A stretch of DNA of 14,955 nucleotides from Desulfobulbaceae bacterium (lineage in GTDB: Bacteria; Desulfobacterota; Desulfobulbia; Desulfobulbales; Desulfurivibrionaceae), in assembly GCA_003557565.1 (NCBI GenBank), contig PWOG01000097.1, positions 1 through 14,955 of the forward strand, read 5' to 3'. The first letter of the stretch is position 1, and each line of letters starts with the position of its first letter. The notes below the pieces were generated by a model. That model saw nothing but the letters and a program-made list of their open reading frames with translations, made no database searches and was not told the origin of the DNA. Shown here one piece after another: positions 1 to 6,713 of this stretch. The position numbers were made by a program, and so were the translations under genes.

Positions 1-973
1 CCAGGATGATATAGCTGAGCTGGCTTACCGTGGAGTAGGCCAGCCGCGCCTTGAGGTTGTCCTTGGTCAGGGCGATGATTGAAGCCGCCAGAATGGTGAA
101 GGAGACGAAATAGGCGGTCATGATCCCCAGGTTGAGATCATCCATGATGTCAACCCCGAAGACATAGAGCATCACCCGGGTGGTGCAGAAGACCCCGACC
201 TTGACCACCGCCACCGCATGGAGCAGGGCGGAAACCGGAGTGGGTGCCACCATGGCCCCGGGGAGCCAGCCGTGCACCGGCATCACCCCGTTTTTGGCAA
301 AACCCAGGATGCAGAAGATGTAAAGCACCGTCACCAGGGCGGTGTTGGCCCCTTCAGGCAGAATACCGGTGCTGACGTTGTCGGCAAATTCCAGGGTGCC
401 GGTGAGCACATAAATCAGGATCATGGCCGGCAGCACCAGACCCTTGGCGGTGGTGGTCAGGTAAATGATGTACTTCTTGGCCCCTTCGTAACTCTCCCGA
501 TCCTGGTGATGGGCGACCAGGGGATAGGTACCGATGCTGACGATCTCGTAGAAGAGATAGAGGGTGAACAGGTTGTCGGAAAAGGCCACCCCCATGGCCC
601 CGAACAGGGCCAGGGCGAAACAGGCGTTGAAACGGGTCTGGGCATGTTCATGGAGCCCCCGCATGTACCCGGCGGAGTAGGAAACCGCCAGGATCCAGAG
701 AAAGGAGGCGGCCAAGGCAAAAACCAGCGAAAAGGCGTCCACCCGCAGGGTCACCGAGACCCCGGGCAGGATCTGAAAGATCGGGTAAACCAGGGTCTGG
801 CCCGCCAGGATCACCGGCGCCATGGAAGCGATGATGGCAAACATCACAGTGGCCGCCACCATGGACCAGGACTCCCGGATATTGGGGTTGCGCCCGGAAA
901 GCATCACCAGGATGGCGCCGATCAGGGCGACCAGCAGGGCCAGCAATGGTTTTGACGAAACAATTGGTTCCAT
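1..973 (-). CDS. Antiporter-like complex I membrane subunit (NuoL/M/N-MrpD family), 3' end outside window
   Basis: Proton-translocating antiporter-like subunit of the complex I membrane arm; 324 residues are visible and the C-terminus lies beyond the left edge. Family marks seen: the TM5 glutamate in LYLFYEIVSIGTY (E143), the TM7 lysine in GFAKNG (K227), then PVHGWLPGAM (231-240), APTPVSALLHAVAVVKVG (243-260, with H252 and K258), and LKARLAYSTVSQLSY (307-321). The HAVAVVK stretch and overall style are closer to MrpD/HyfB-like subunits than to classical NuoL, which normally follows nuoK, so I leave the symbol open. The ATG at 973 has AAGGA about 10 bases upstream. nuoK ends 18 bp upstream, so the two are cotranscribed. 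Membership of the family is near certain; the choice among L, M, N and MrpD-like is not. Confidence 0.87.
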   Translation of the reverse strand, partial: MEPIVSSKPLLALLVALIGAILVMLSGRNPNIRESWSMVAATVMFAIIASMAPVILAGQTLVYPIFQILPGVSVTLRVDAFSLVFALAASFLWILAVSYSAGYMRGLHEHAQTRFNACFALALFGAMGVAFSDNLFTLYLFYEIVSIGTYPLVAHHQDRESYEGAKKYIIYLTTTAKGLVLPAMILIYVLTGTLEFADNVSTGILPEGANTALVTVLYIFCILGFAKNGVMPVHGWLPGAMVAPTPVSALLHAVAVVKVGVFCTTRVMLYVFGVDIMDDLNLGIMTAYFVSFTILAASIIALTKDNLKARLAYSTVSQLSYIIL

Positions 974-991
974 AATCAGGCAATCCTTGGG

Positions 992-1318
992 TTACCCCGC
1001 CAGTTCCACCGTCTTCTCGGGGTCGATCGACTTATAATTGCGGTAAACCGCAATGATGATACTCAGTATAATGGCCGCCTCGGCCGCCGCCAGCCCCATA
1101 ATGAAGAGGGCAAACATCTGCCCCACCACCGGATCAGGCACCAGAAACCGATTGAAGGCCATGAAGTTCACCGAAGCGGCACAGAGCACCAATTCGGCGG
1201 AAATCAAAATGCCGATCAGGCTGTGGCTTTTGAGCATCCCATAAATCCCGAAGCCAAACAGCACCGCGGCGATCAAAAGGTAAGTCTCAAGGCTGTTGTA
1301 AATAATCGGTATTTCCAT
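992..1318 (-). CDS. nuoK: NADH-quinone oxidoreductase subunit K
   Basis: Small membrane subunit of complex I, homologous to MrpC, forming part of the proton path in the membrane arm. At 108 residues it is near the usual length of about 100. Three hydrophobic helices are visible (about 12-30, 35-58, 66-92). The two intramembrane glutamates needed for pumping in the family are present: E42 in ILISAELVL and E80 in GLAAAEAAI. The ATG is preceded by GGAGA five bases upstream. It is followed after 18 bp by the antiporter-like subunit. Unlike the other gene junctions of this operon, it is separated from nuoJ by about 315 bp holding a duplicated palindromic element, so its translation cannot be coupled to nuoJ. 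Confidence 0.95.
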   Translation of the reverse strand: MEIPIIYNSLETYLLIAAVLFGFGIYGMLKSHSLIGILISAELVLCAASVNFMAFNRFLVPDPVVGQMFALFIMGLAAAEAAIILSIIIAVYRNYKSIDPEKTVELAG

Positions 1319-1372
1319 TTTCTCTCCACCAGCTCAAAAACTGTGCTGCCAGCTCAACAACTCCCCAAACCC

Positions 1373-1502
1373 GCCAAAATCATCCCGAAGGTAAAACGTT
1401 CGCCGGTGCCGCAGGCTACGGCAAGCACCGACGGCGAAGCGTACATCAGTACTACGTGAGCCGCCCCGAATCACCCAAAATGCTGTGCCGTCGGCCCGAG
1501 GG
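1373..1502. repeat. Palindromic element, copy A (nuoJ-nuoK spacer)
   Basis: First copy of a tandemly duplicated element of about 130 bp. Positions 1391-1494 align with 1522-1622 of copy B with about 11 mismatches and one 3-base gap (counted by eye). The similarity also extends to the left, GCCAAAA at 1373 matching GCCAAAA at 1503. Both copies start their core with GTAAAACGTTCGCCGG. In this copy the central hairpin is disturbed by three extra bases (after 1451) and the right arm has drifted, so the terminal inverted repeat is lost. It looks like the more decayed copy. No coding capacity is believable here. Confidence 0.8.
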
Positions 1503-1631
1503 GCCAAAACCATTCCCGCCAGTAAAACGTTCGCCGGTGCCGCAGGTTGCGGCAAGCCCCGACGGCGAAGCGTACATCAGTACGTGAGCCGGCCCGATTG
1601 CCGCAAGATGCGGTGCCGGCGGACGTTTTAC
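1503..1631. repeat. Palindromic element, copy B, with near-full-length hairpin
   Basis: Second copy of the element. From 1522 to 1631 it is a large imperfect palindrome. Its outer 23 bases (1522-1544, beginning GTAAAACGT) match the reverse complement of 1609-1631 with three mismatches. TTGCGGCAA at 1547-1555 pairs with TTGCCGCAA at 1598-1606. The centre is CGTAC-ATCA-GTACG at 1571-1584. The right end stops two bases before the nuoJ stop codon, so the nuo transcript would carry a very stable stem directly after nuoJ. Such architecture fits a REP-like or MITE-like nonautonomous element; a role in RNA stability or in setting nuoK-distal expression is inference. Confidence 0.82.
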
Positions 1632-1633
1632 GG

Positions 1634-2167
1634 TTAACGCCGGCCCCGGCGGGCCAATACCAGCGAACCAATAATAGCCACCAGCAGGATCAAGGAGATC
1701 AACTCAAAGCTGACCAGAAAAGTGGTCATCATCCCCCGGCCCACATCCTCCAGGGCACCGCTGTTAACCCGGGCCGCCGCCTCGGGCCAGGTGGTCCGAA
1801 AAGCCAGGGCGGCCAGGCCCCAGGTCAGCAGGGCCGCGGCTCCGAAAGCCCCCAGCCCGGCCAGGGGGTGCTTCTGTTCCAACCTTTTGATCCCGTGCGG
1901 CTCAGCCAGCATCACCGCGAAGACGATGGCAATACATACCGCCCCGGCGTAAATCAGCAGCTGCATCAGGGCCAGAAACGGGCTGCCCAGAAAGTAATAG
2001 ACCCCGGCGACCCCCACCAGGCACAGGGCCAACCCGCAAACCGCCCGAATCAGGTTGACGGCGTTGGTGGCGACCAGGGCCCCAAGGATGATCAGCAGGA
2101 TAAAGCCGAAGAAAACCACCCCGGCCAATCCTTCTGTGGTAAACAAGGGGGAAAATAATGGAGTCAT
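1634..2167 (-). CDS. nuoJ: NADH-quinone oxidoreductase subunit J
   Basis: Membrane subunit of complex I (177 residues) next to the quinone-binding end of the membrane arm. Five hydrophobic helices are visible. The third carries the family hallmark QLLIYAGAVCIAIVFAVML (about residues 69-87), the helix that forms a pi-bulge in NuoJ homologues. I chose the ATG at 2167 because it overlaps the nuoI stop as ATGA and has AGGA nine bases upstream. A longer frame beginning with TTG at 2185 would overlap nuoI further and has no advantage. The gene ends two bases before a long palindromic repeat. Confidence 0.94.
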   Translation of the reverse strand: MTPLFSPLFTTEGLAGVVFFGFILLIILGALVATNAVNLIRAVCGLALCLVGVAGVYYFLGSPFLALMQLLIYAGAVCIAIVFAVMLAEPHGIKRLEQKHPLAGLGAFGAAALLTWGLAALAFRTTWPEAAARVNSGALEDVGRGMMTTFLVSFELISLILLVAIIGSLVLARRGRR

Positions 2168-2604
2168 CGCCTCCGTTCCTCGCAACGTTTTAGCAGATCA
2201 AAGACAAAGTCCCCGGCGCTGTAACCGGCCAGGTTGTATTCCTTGGAAAATTCCAGGGCATCGGTGGGACAGCTCTCCACACAGATCCCGCAGAGACTGC
2301 AGGTGGTGAAATCCAGGCGATAGAAGGTGAGCACCTTTTTCTTGGCTCCCTCCGGTTTTTCACCTTTGATGGTAATACAGCCCGTTGGGCAGTTGCGCTG
2401 GCACATCCCGCAGGCAATGCACTTGTTGTTGCCCTCTTCATCCCGAACCAGATCGATATGACCCCGGTAGCGGGGAGGCATCTTGGGGGCCGTGCGTGGA
2501 TATCTCTCGGTCACCACCGGCTGGATCATCTGCTTGAAGGTAATCCCCAGCCCCACCAGCAGGCTTTTGCCGCCGTCAAATATTTCCTTGAAGTATCCGC
2601 TCAT
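2164..2604 (-). CDS. nuoI: NADH-quinone oxidoreductase subunit I (two 4Fe-4S clusters)
   Basis: Ferredoxin-like subunit that carries clusters N6a and N6b and passes electrons to NuoB. Both binding motifs are complete: CIACGMCQRNC with C62, C65, C68, C72, and CSLCGICVESC with C102, C105, C108, C112, each followed by P-T. A further cysteine, C76, sits after the first motif and C-terminal C102-C112 would share the N6a/N6b pairing as in the family. Length 146 is in the normal range. The start ATG directly abuts the nuoH stop (TAG-ATG) and the stop overlaps nuoJ as ATGA, so translation is probably coupled on both sides. Confidence 0.97.
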   Translation of the reverse strand: MSGYFKEIFDGGKSLLVGLGITFKQMIQPVVTERYPRTAPKMPPRYRGHIDLVRDEEGNNKCIACGMCQRNCPTGCITIKGEKPEGAKKKVLTFYRLDFTTCSLCGICVESCPTDALEFSKEYNLAGYSAGDFVFDLLKRCEERRR

Positions 2605-3594
2605 CTAAAACACCTTCAGCATGGCCGCGGTAACCAGCAACACCGCCAGGGAAAACGGCACCATCACCTTCCAGGACAGATTGAGCAGGCCGTAAAGGGT
2701 GGTCCGGGGGTAGGTCCAGCGAATCCACATCACCACAAAGATCAGCAGATAGGTCTTGATCATCATCCAGTGCACCCCGGGCATCCAGCCAAAGGGACAC
2801 TGCCAGCCGCCAAGAAAAAGAATACTGGCCAGGGCGCAGCCGACGAAAACATGACCGTATTCGCCCAGGAAAAACAGGCCGAAGCCCATGCCCCCGTATT
2901 CGGTGTGAAAACCGGCCACCAGCTCGCTTTCCGCCTCTCCAAGGTCAAAAGGAGCCCGGTTGGTCTCGGCCAAAGAGCAGATAAAAAAGATCACAAAGGC
3001 CACCGGCAGCAGAATACTGCCGTTCCAGGGAAAAATGTACCACTGCAGCAAATTGCCCTGCTGGCCGACAATTTCGTTAAGATTCATGGAGCCGACGATC
3101 ATCACCATGGTCACCACGGTGATCAGCATCGGCACTTCGTAGGCCACGTTCTGGGAAACCGCCCGGGTGGCGGAAATCACCGAATACTTGTTGTTGGAGC
3201 CCCAGCCGCCGATGAGCAGGGCCAGCACGTTGACCGAGGCAATGGCGAAAATCAGCAGCAGGCCGATGTTGATATCCCGGGCCACCAGAGCCGGACCAAA
3301 AGGGATCACCACGAACACCATCACCGCGGTGATCATGGTCAGAGCCGGCGCCACCCGGTAGAGAATGGGATCGGCCTTGGCCGGCACCACCAGCTGCTTG
3401 GACATCAATTTGATGCCGTCGGCCAGGGACTGCAGAATCCCGAAGGGACCGACTTCCTTGGGGCCGATCCGCCTTTGGATATGGCCGGCAACCTTCCTCT
3501 CCATCCAGACCAGGAAGGCGGCATTAAGGCCGACAAAGGCCATGATGCCGCCAACGTAGGCCATAACCCGGAATATTTCTGGAAGTTCAGCCAT
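2605..3594 (-). CDS. nuoH: NADH-quinone oxidoreductase subunit H
   Basis: Membrane subunit that builds the quinone chamber between the peripheral and membrane arms. The 329 residues include about eight hydrophobic helices. Conserved stretches seen: WMERKVAGHIQRRIGP (30-45), GWGSNNKYSVISATRAVSQ (130-148) and AETNRAPFDLGEAESELV (209-226), the last holding the acidic loop (E220, E222, E224) typical of NuoH. Start: ATG at 3594 with AGGAG ten bases upstream, the AGGAG beginning inside the nuoD stop codon TAG. In classical nuo operons nuoE, nuoF and nuoG lie between nuoD and nuoH; here only 13 bp separate them. Confidence 0.97.
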   Translation of the reverse strand: MAELPEIFRVMAYVGGIMAFVGLNAAFLVWMERKVAGHIQRRIGPKEVGPFGILQSLADGIKLMSKQLVVPAKADPILYRVAPALTMITAVMVFVVIPFGPALVARDINIGLLLIFAIASVNVLALLIGGWGSNNKYSVISATRAVSQNVAYEVPMLITVVTMVMIVGSMNLNEIVGQQGNLLQWYIFPWNGSILLPVAFVIFFICSLAETNRAPFDLGEAESELVAGFHTEYGGMGFGLFFLGEYGHVFVGCALASILFLGGWQCPFGWMPGVHWMMIKTYLLIFVVMWIRWTYPRTTLYGLLNLSWKVMVPFSLAVLLVTAAMLKVF

Positions 3595-3607
3595 CGGTTA
3601 AGAGCTC

Positions 3608-4726
3608 CTATCGATCGATATCCGGAATTACCAAGTCCAGGCTGCCAAACATAGCCACCGCGTCGGCCAGCAGCATGCCGCGGGCCGCCTCGCCAAAAAG
3701 ACTGACATTGCTGAAACAGGGGGAGCGCAACTTGAGGCGGTAAGGGGTGTTGGTGCCGTCGCTGACCAGGCGGACGCCGAAGGATCCCCGGGCCGCCTCC
3801 ACGGCAAAGTAATAATCACCCTTGGGGGGCTTGATGATCTTGGGCACCTTTTCCGCCATCACCGGGCCGTCGGGCATTTTGTCCAGGCCCTGTTCAATGA
3901 TCCGCAGGCTCTGTTCAATTTCGTCCATGCGCACCAGATAGCGGGCCATGGAATCCCCCTGCTCGTAGACGGGAATATCAAAATCCAGTTCGGGATACAC
4001 CGAATATGGTTCATGCCTGCGCACATCATAAGGGATGCCCGACCCCCGGGCCACCGGCCCGGTGGCCCCGTATTTGCGGCACATCTCGCCGGTGATCGGG
4101 CCAACCCCCTCCAGGCGCTGGCGGAGGATAATGTTTTTGCTGATCAGGTTATGGTACATCGGCAGTTTGTCACGCATTCGCTTGACAATGGCCCGGGCGC
4201 CGGCCTCGAAATCGTCGTCGACATCGTTGTACAAGCCGCCGAAACGGAAATAGCAGTAGGTCAGCCGGGACCCGGTCACCCGCTCCAGCAGGTCCAGGAT
4301 CTGCTCACGATCATCCATGGCGTAAAGCAGGGGAGTGAAACCGCCCAGGTCGAGGACAAAAGCCCCTACCCACAACAGGTGACTGCTGATCCGGTTGAGT
4401 TCGACGGTGATCACCCGCAGATATTCGGCCCGCTCGGGCACGGTGATACCGGCGGCTCGTTCCACCGCCGACACATAACCGTGGTTGTAGGACAGGGCGG
4501 AAAGATAATCAAGCCGTCCGGTGTTGGGCATGAACTGCAGATAGGTGCGGTTCTCGCCCATCTTCTCATGCATACGGTGGATATAGCCCAGAACCGGTTC
4601 GGCCTCGACGATATACTCACCGTCCATCCGCAGCTTTACCCGCAGGGCACCATGGGTGGCCGGATGCTGCGGCCCCATGTTGAGGACGAAGGTCTCGTAT
4701 GATGGATCGGCGGCCCACTCGCTCAT
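3608..4726 (-). CDS. nuoD: NADH-quinone oxidoreductase subunit D (49-kDa type)
   Basis: Peripheral-arm subunit related to the large subunit of NiFe hydrogenases; with NuoB it forms the quinone-reduction site. Seen: NMGPQHPATHGALRVKL (16-32) with the quinone-site histidines H21 and H25, NTGRLDYLSALSYNHGY (68-84) with Y74 in the place of the quinone tyrosine, and the C-terminal IPDIDR. The hydrogenase-type NiFe-binding cysteines are absent, as expected for NuoD. At 372 residues it is a little shorter than many NuoD proteins (about 380-420). It is separate from nuoC, not fused as in enterobacteria. The ATG overlaps the nuoC stop as ATGA. Confidence 0.97.
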   Translation of the reverse strand: MSEWAADPSYETFVLNMGPQHPATHGALRVKLRMDGEYIVEAEPVLGYIHRMHEKMGENRTYLQFMPNTGRLDYLSALSYNHGYVSAVERAAGITVPERAEYLRVITVELNRISSHLLWVGAFVLDLGGFTPLLYAMDDREQILDLLERVTGSRLTYCYFRFGGLYNDVDDDFEAGARAIVKRMRDKLPMYHNLISKNIILRQRLEGVGPITGEMCRKYGATGPVARGSGIPYDVRRHEPYSVYPELDFDIPVYEQGDSMARYLVRMDEIEQSLRIIEQGLDKMPDGPVMAEKVPKIIKPPKGDYYFAVEAARGSFGVRLVSDGTNTPYRLKLRSPCFSNVSLFGEAARGMLLADAVAMFGSLDLVIPDIDR

Positions 4727-5334
4727 GGCTTATAATCCTTGCGCAGGGGATGAAAATCAGCGTCTTCCGGCAGCAGCAGCGGGGAGAGATCGGGATGGCC
4801 GGTGAAAATCAGGCCGAAGAAATCATGGGCCTCCCTCTCGTGCCAGTCGGCGCCGGGGTAAACGGTGGAAATGGTCGGCAATTCCGGGTTGCTGCGGGGC
4901 ACTCGGGTGCGAACGGTGACCCGGCAGAGTTGCTGGAAATGGTTGAAATCGTAAACCACCTCGAAGCTGTCCTCCGCCGGCTCCTGCCCTTGCCCGGCGG
5001 CTTCAGCTTCGTCGGCGGGCTCGGGCGGCGAGGCGGCCCCCTCTTCTCCCCCTCCCTGCTCGGCGGTTTCAGCGGCGGCCGCCTCCGCCGCTTTTTGGGC
5101 AGCAGCGGCTTTTTTGGCCGCTTCCTTGGCCAGGGCCTCCTGTTCGCCCAGCCAGTCCACACCGGTGACGGCTTCGATGAAAAAACCTTCGGCGTCGAGT
5201 ACTTCCGCCGCCCTGACCACCTCTTCGGGGTTTACCGTCACGTTGAGATGGAACCCCCGGGTGGCATGGTCGCTGACCGCCACCTGAGCGCTTCCCAGGG
5301 CGCCCAGGGCTTTTTCCACGGCGTTTGTTTTCAT
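4723..5334 (-). CDS. nuoC: NADH-quinone oxidoreductase subunit C (30-kDa type) with Ala/Glu-rich insert
   Basis: Peripheral-arm subunit that packs against NuoD. The C-terminal signature is complete: YPGADWHEREAHDFFGLIF (159-177) and PEDADFHPLRKDYKP (189-203). The N-terminal half has the usual VTGVDW strand (56-61) and resumes at SFEVVYDF (123-130). Between these two strands, where the family normally has a short loop, there is a block of roughly 58 residues (about 64-122) made almost only of Ala, Glu, Lys, Gly, Gln and Pro. The first part (KEAAKKAAAAQKAAEAAAA) could be a charged helix, the second is proline/glycine-rich and probably disordered. The frame stays open throughout. ATG at 5334 overlaps the nuoB stop as ATGA. 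Confidence 0.95.
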   Translation of the reverse strand: MKTNAVEKALGALGSAQVAVSDHATRGFHLNVTVNPEEVVRAAEVLDAEGFFIEAVTGVDWLGEQEALAKEAAKKAAAAQKAAEAAAAETAEQGGGEEGAASPPEPADEAEAAGQGQEPAEDSFEVVYDFNHFQQLCRVTVRTRVPRSNPELPTISTVYPGADWHEREAHDFFGLIFTGHPDLSPLLLPEDADFHPLRKDYKP

Positions 5335-5864
5335 GGCGCAGCCTCCGGGTCAACCCGCGGAAAGCGGCGACTGCCGGTGAGTTGTTCCTCCAGCTTGAGC
5401 AGTCCTTCGATGAGAGCCTCGGGCCGGGGCGGGCAGCCGGGGATATAAACATCCACCGGGATAATCCGATCCGCCCCCTCGACGATCCCGTACTGGCCGT
5501 CGAAGACGAAAGGCCCGCCGGAGATGGCGCAGTTGCCCATGGCAATTACCCACTTGGGATGAGGCATCTGCTCATACAGGGTCACAATGGCCGGGGCCAT
5601 TTTCCGGCTGATGGTTCCGGCTACGATCATGACATCCGATTGCTTGGGGGCGGGACGGAACACCCCGGCCCCGAAACGGTCGAGATCAAAGCGCGAGGCC
5701 CCGGTGGCCATCATCTCGATGGCACAGCAGGCCAGACCGAAGGTCATCGGCCACAGGGAATTGGCCCGTCCCAGGTTCAGCAACTTGTCCAGCACGGCGA
5801 AATGGACCACCGGCGGATGATCGTCCTGTCGCAGTTGCTTGAGATCTTTCGGCAAGTTCGTCAT
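5331..5864 (-). CDS. nuoB: NADH-quinone oxidoreductase subunit B (cluster N2)
   Basis: Carries the terminal 4Fe-4S cluster N2, which hands electrons to quinone. The four ligands are visible: the adjacent cysteine pair C46-C47 in GLACCAIEMM, C112 in MGNCAISGG, and C144 in YIPGCPPRPE. Length 177 from the ATG at 5864. I prefer this start because it overlaps the nuoA stop as ATGA; an in-frame GTG at 5879 would add five residues and lie inside nuoA. The gene overlaps nuoC by four bases, continuing the coupled run nuoA-B-C-D. Confidence 0.97.
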   Translation of the reverse strand: MTNLPKDLKQLRQDDHPPVVHFAVLDKLLNLGRANSLWPMTFGLACCAIEMMATGASRFDLDRFGAGVFRPAPKQSDVMIVAGTISRKMAPAIVTLYEQMPHPKWVIAMGNCAISGGPFVFDGQYGIVEGADRIIPVDVYIPGCPPRPEALIEGLLKLEEQLTGSRRFPRVDPEAAP

Positions 5865-6253
5865 ACTCTCCGTTCCCACTGAAAAACTCCCTTTTTCCAG
5901 GCATAGACCACGGCAAGCGCCAAGGTGTCGACGAAAAGGAATACGACCACAAAATCAAGCAGGGCGGAACCCAGTATGACCTCCTGGGCGTAAACAAGAG
6001 CCACCGGCAGCAGAAAAAGGATGTCGACGGCAAAGGCGAGAAAAATCAAAGCATAGAGGTAGTAGACGACACCAAAGCGGACCCAGGCTTCGCCGATGGG
6101 TTGCATGCCGCACTCGTAAATGGAATCGGTCTGGATCTGGCGGGTGCGGGGGGCGAGCAGCATGGAGATGATGATGGGCCCCAGGGCAAAACCCACCCCG
6201 CCGAGGAAGAACGCCACCACGTATAAGAGATCAATCAGGTATTCCTGTTCCAC
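5861..6253 (-). CDS. nuoA: NADH-quinone oxidoreductase subunit A
   Basis: First gene of the operon; a three-helix membrane subunit near the quinone chamber. It has 130 residues. The conserved loop SIYECGMQPIGEAWVRFGV (44-62) is present with the family cysteine C48. The third region normally reads FDVE-x-x-FLFPWA; here it is FAVDILFLLPVA (74-85), so the usual Asp is Ala75 and the usual Glu is Asp77. The start is a GTG at 6253 (GTG-GAA-CAG), supported by AAGGAG seven bases upstream; no ATG fits better. A sigma70-like promoter lies about 70 bp upstream. Confidence 0.93.
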   Translation of the reverse strand: MEQEYLIDLLYVVAFFLGGVGFALGPIIISMLLAPRTRQIQTDSIYECGMQPIGEAWVRFGVVYYLYALIFLAFAVDILFLLPVALVYAQEVILGSALLDFVVVFLFVDTLALAVVYAWKKGVFQWERRV

Positions 6254-6320
6254 TCTTCCTCTCCTTAAATCCCCAGATCACTTCGCCGAACCCCTCCGGA
6301 AAGCAGAATATGATTATGCT

Positions 6321-6349
6321 CTTTAGCCGGGACAAAAACCGAGGTCAAG
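6321..6349 (-). promoter_or_regulatory. Sigma70-type promoter for the nuo operon
   Basis: On the minus strand TTGACC (6349-6344) is followed after exactly 17 bp by TAAAGA (6326-6321), giving a start near 6314 and a leader of about 60 nt before the nuoA GTG. The -35 is five of six to consensus, the -10 is moderate. This is the best promoter-like pair upstream of nuoA. Confidence 0.55.
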
Positions 6350-6356
6350 AAAAAAA

Positions 6357-6372
6357 TGAATAGATATTCATA
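6357..6372. promoter_or_regulatory. Perfect 7-bp palindrome just upstream of the nuo -35
   Basis: ATGAATA-GA-TATTCAT, a perfect inverted repeat ending eight bases upstream of the -35 box. Written as TGAAT-AGAT-ATTCA it has the form of an arginine-repressor box (TGAAT-N4-ATTCA). The position suits a regulator site. Identity of the binding protein is inference only. Confidence 0.4.
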
Positions 6373-6407
6373 AAAAGCGCCCTCCGCCGGCCACCCCCTT
6401 GGTTTCC

Positions 6408-6423
6408 GTGATTATCGTCACAG
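6408..6423. promoter_or_regulatory. CRP/FNR-family-like palindrome upstream of nuo
   Basis: CGTGA-TTATCG-TCACA: GTGA and TCAC separated by six bases, the form of a CRP-type site. Its centre is about 101 bp upstream of the predicted start, a spacing compatible with activation from upstream. Many genomes have such sites by chance, so this is a candidate only. Confidence 0.3.
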
Positions 6424-6673
6424 CCCAGGACAAAAATCAAGAATAATTTGCCTGCAAACCGCCCCGGCGGCAGACCAAAAACCGCCCGGCAGAACATTAT
6501 CAACCCGGCAGTGGGTTGTTATCAGCGCCCCCCGGTGATCGCTTGCTAACGATGGCCCGGTGTTAGCAGCAAATTCTTTGTAATGGTCTGCGAGGAATAA
6601 TGAGGAGAGAGAGGAGAATAAAGATATTGGGCAGGTGGTGTGGGATACTGCGGCGTAGATACCTTTGGATTAA

Positions 6674-6695
6674 GGCAGAGGAGAAACACTCTGCC
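6674..6695 (-). terminator. Weak hairpin downstream of mpl
   Basis: GGCAGAG-(8 bases)-CTCTGCC, a perfect 7-bp stem starting about 19 bases after the mpl stop. On the minus strand it is followed by TTAATCC rather than a real T-run, so it would be a poor intrinsic terminator and could be only a 3'-end protecting stem. Confidence 0.3.
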
Positions 6696-6713
6696 GGCAC
6701 CATAGCAGTGCTG

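Larger units (their letters stand above)
6254..6713. other. Noncoding region between nuoA and mpl
   Basis: About 460 bp with no credible gene. The part next to nuoA (to about 6425) is AT-richer than its surroundings and holds the nuo promoter and two palindromes listed separately. The middle contains a small inverted repeat, CAACCC-GGCAGT-GGGTTG (about 6500-6520), without a T-run. The part next to mpl holds a weak hairpin (6674-6695). Because nuo and mpl both read leftwards, this region must contain the mpl 3' end and the nuo 5' control region. Confidence 0.6.

Noticed and set aside
1373..1631. Possible CRISPR array
   Set aside because: Only two long diverged copies with internal palindromes, no short regular repeats with unique spacers, and no cas genes.
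1334..1671. Two overlapping minus-strand frames (73 and 66 codons) with a shared peptide TDVRFAVGACR
   Set aside because: The similarity comes from the duplicated DNA element itself; the two frames have no ribosome site and the second runs into nuoJ.
2458..3654. Long plus-strand open frame of 398 codons opposite nuoI/nuoH
   Set aside because: It lies antisense to well-supported nuo genes, its product is His/Gln/Gly-rich without any domain, and such frames arise from GC-rich codon use on the other strand.
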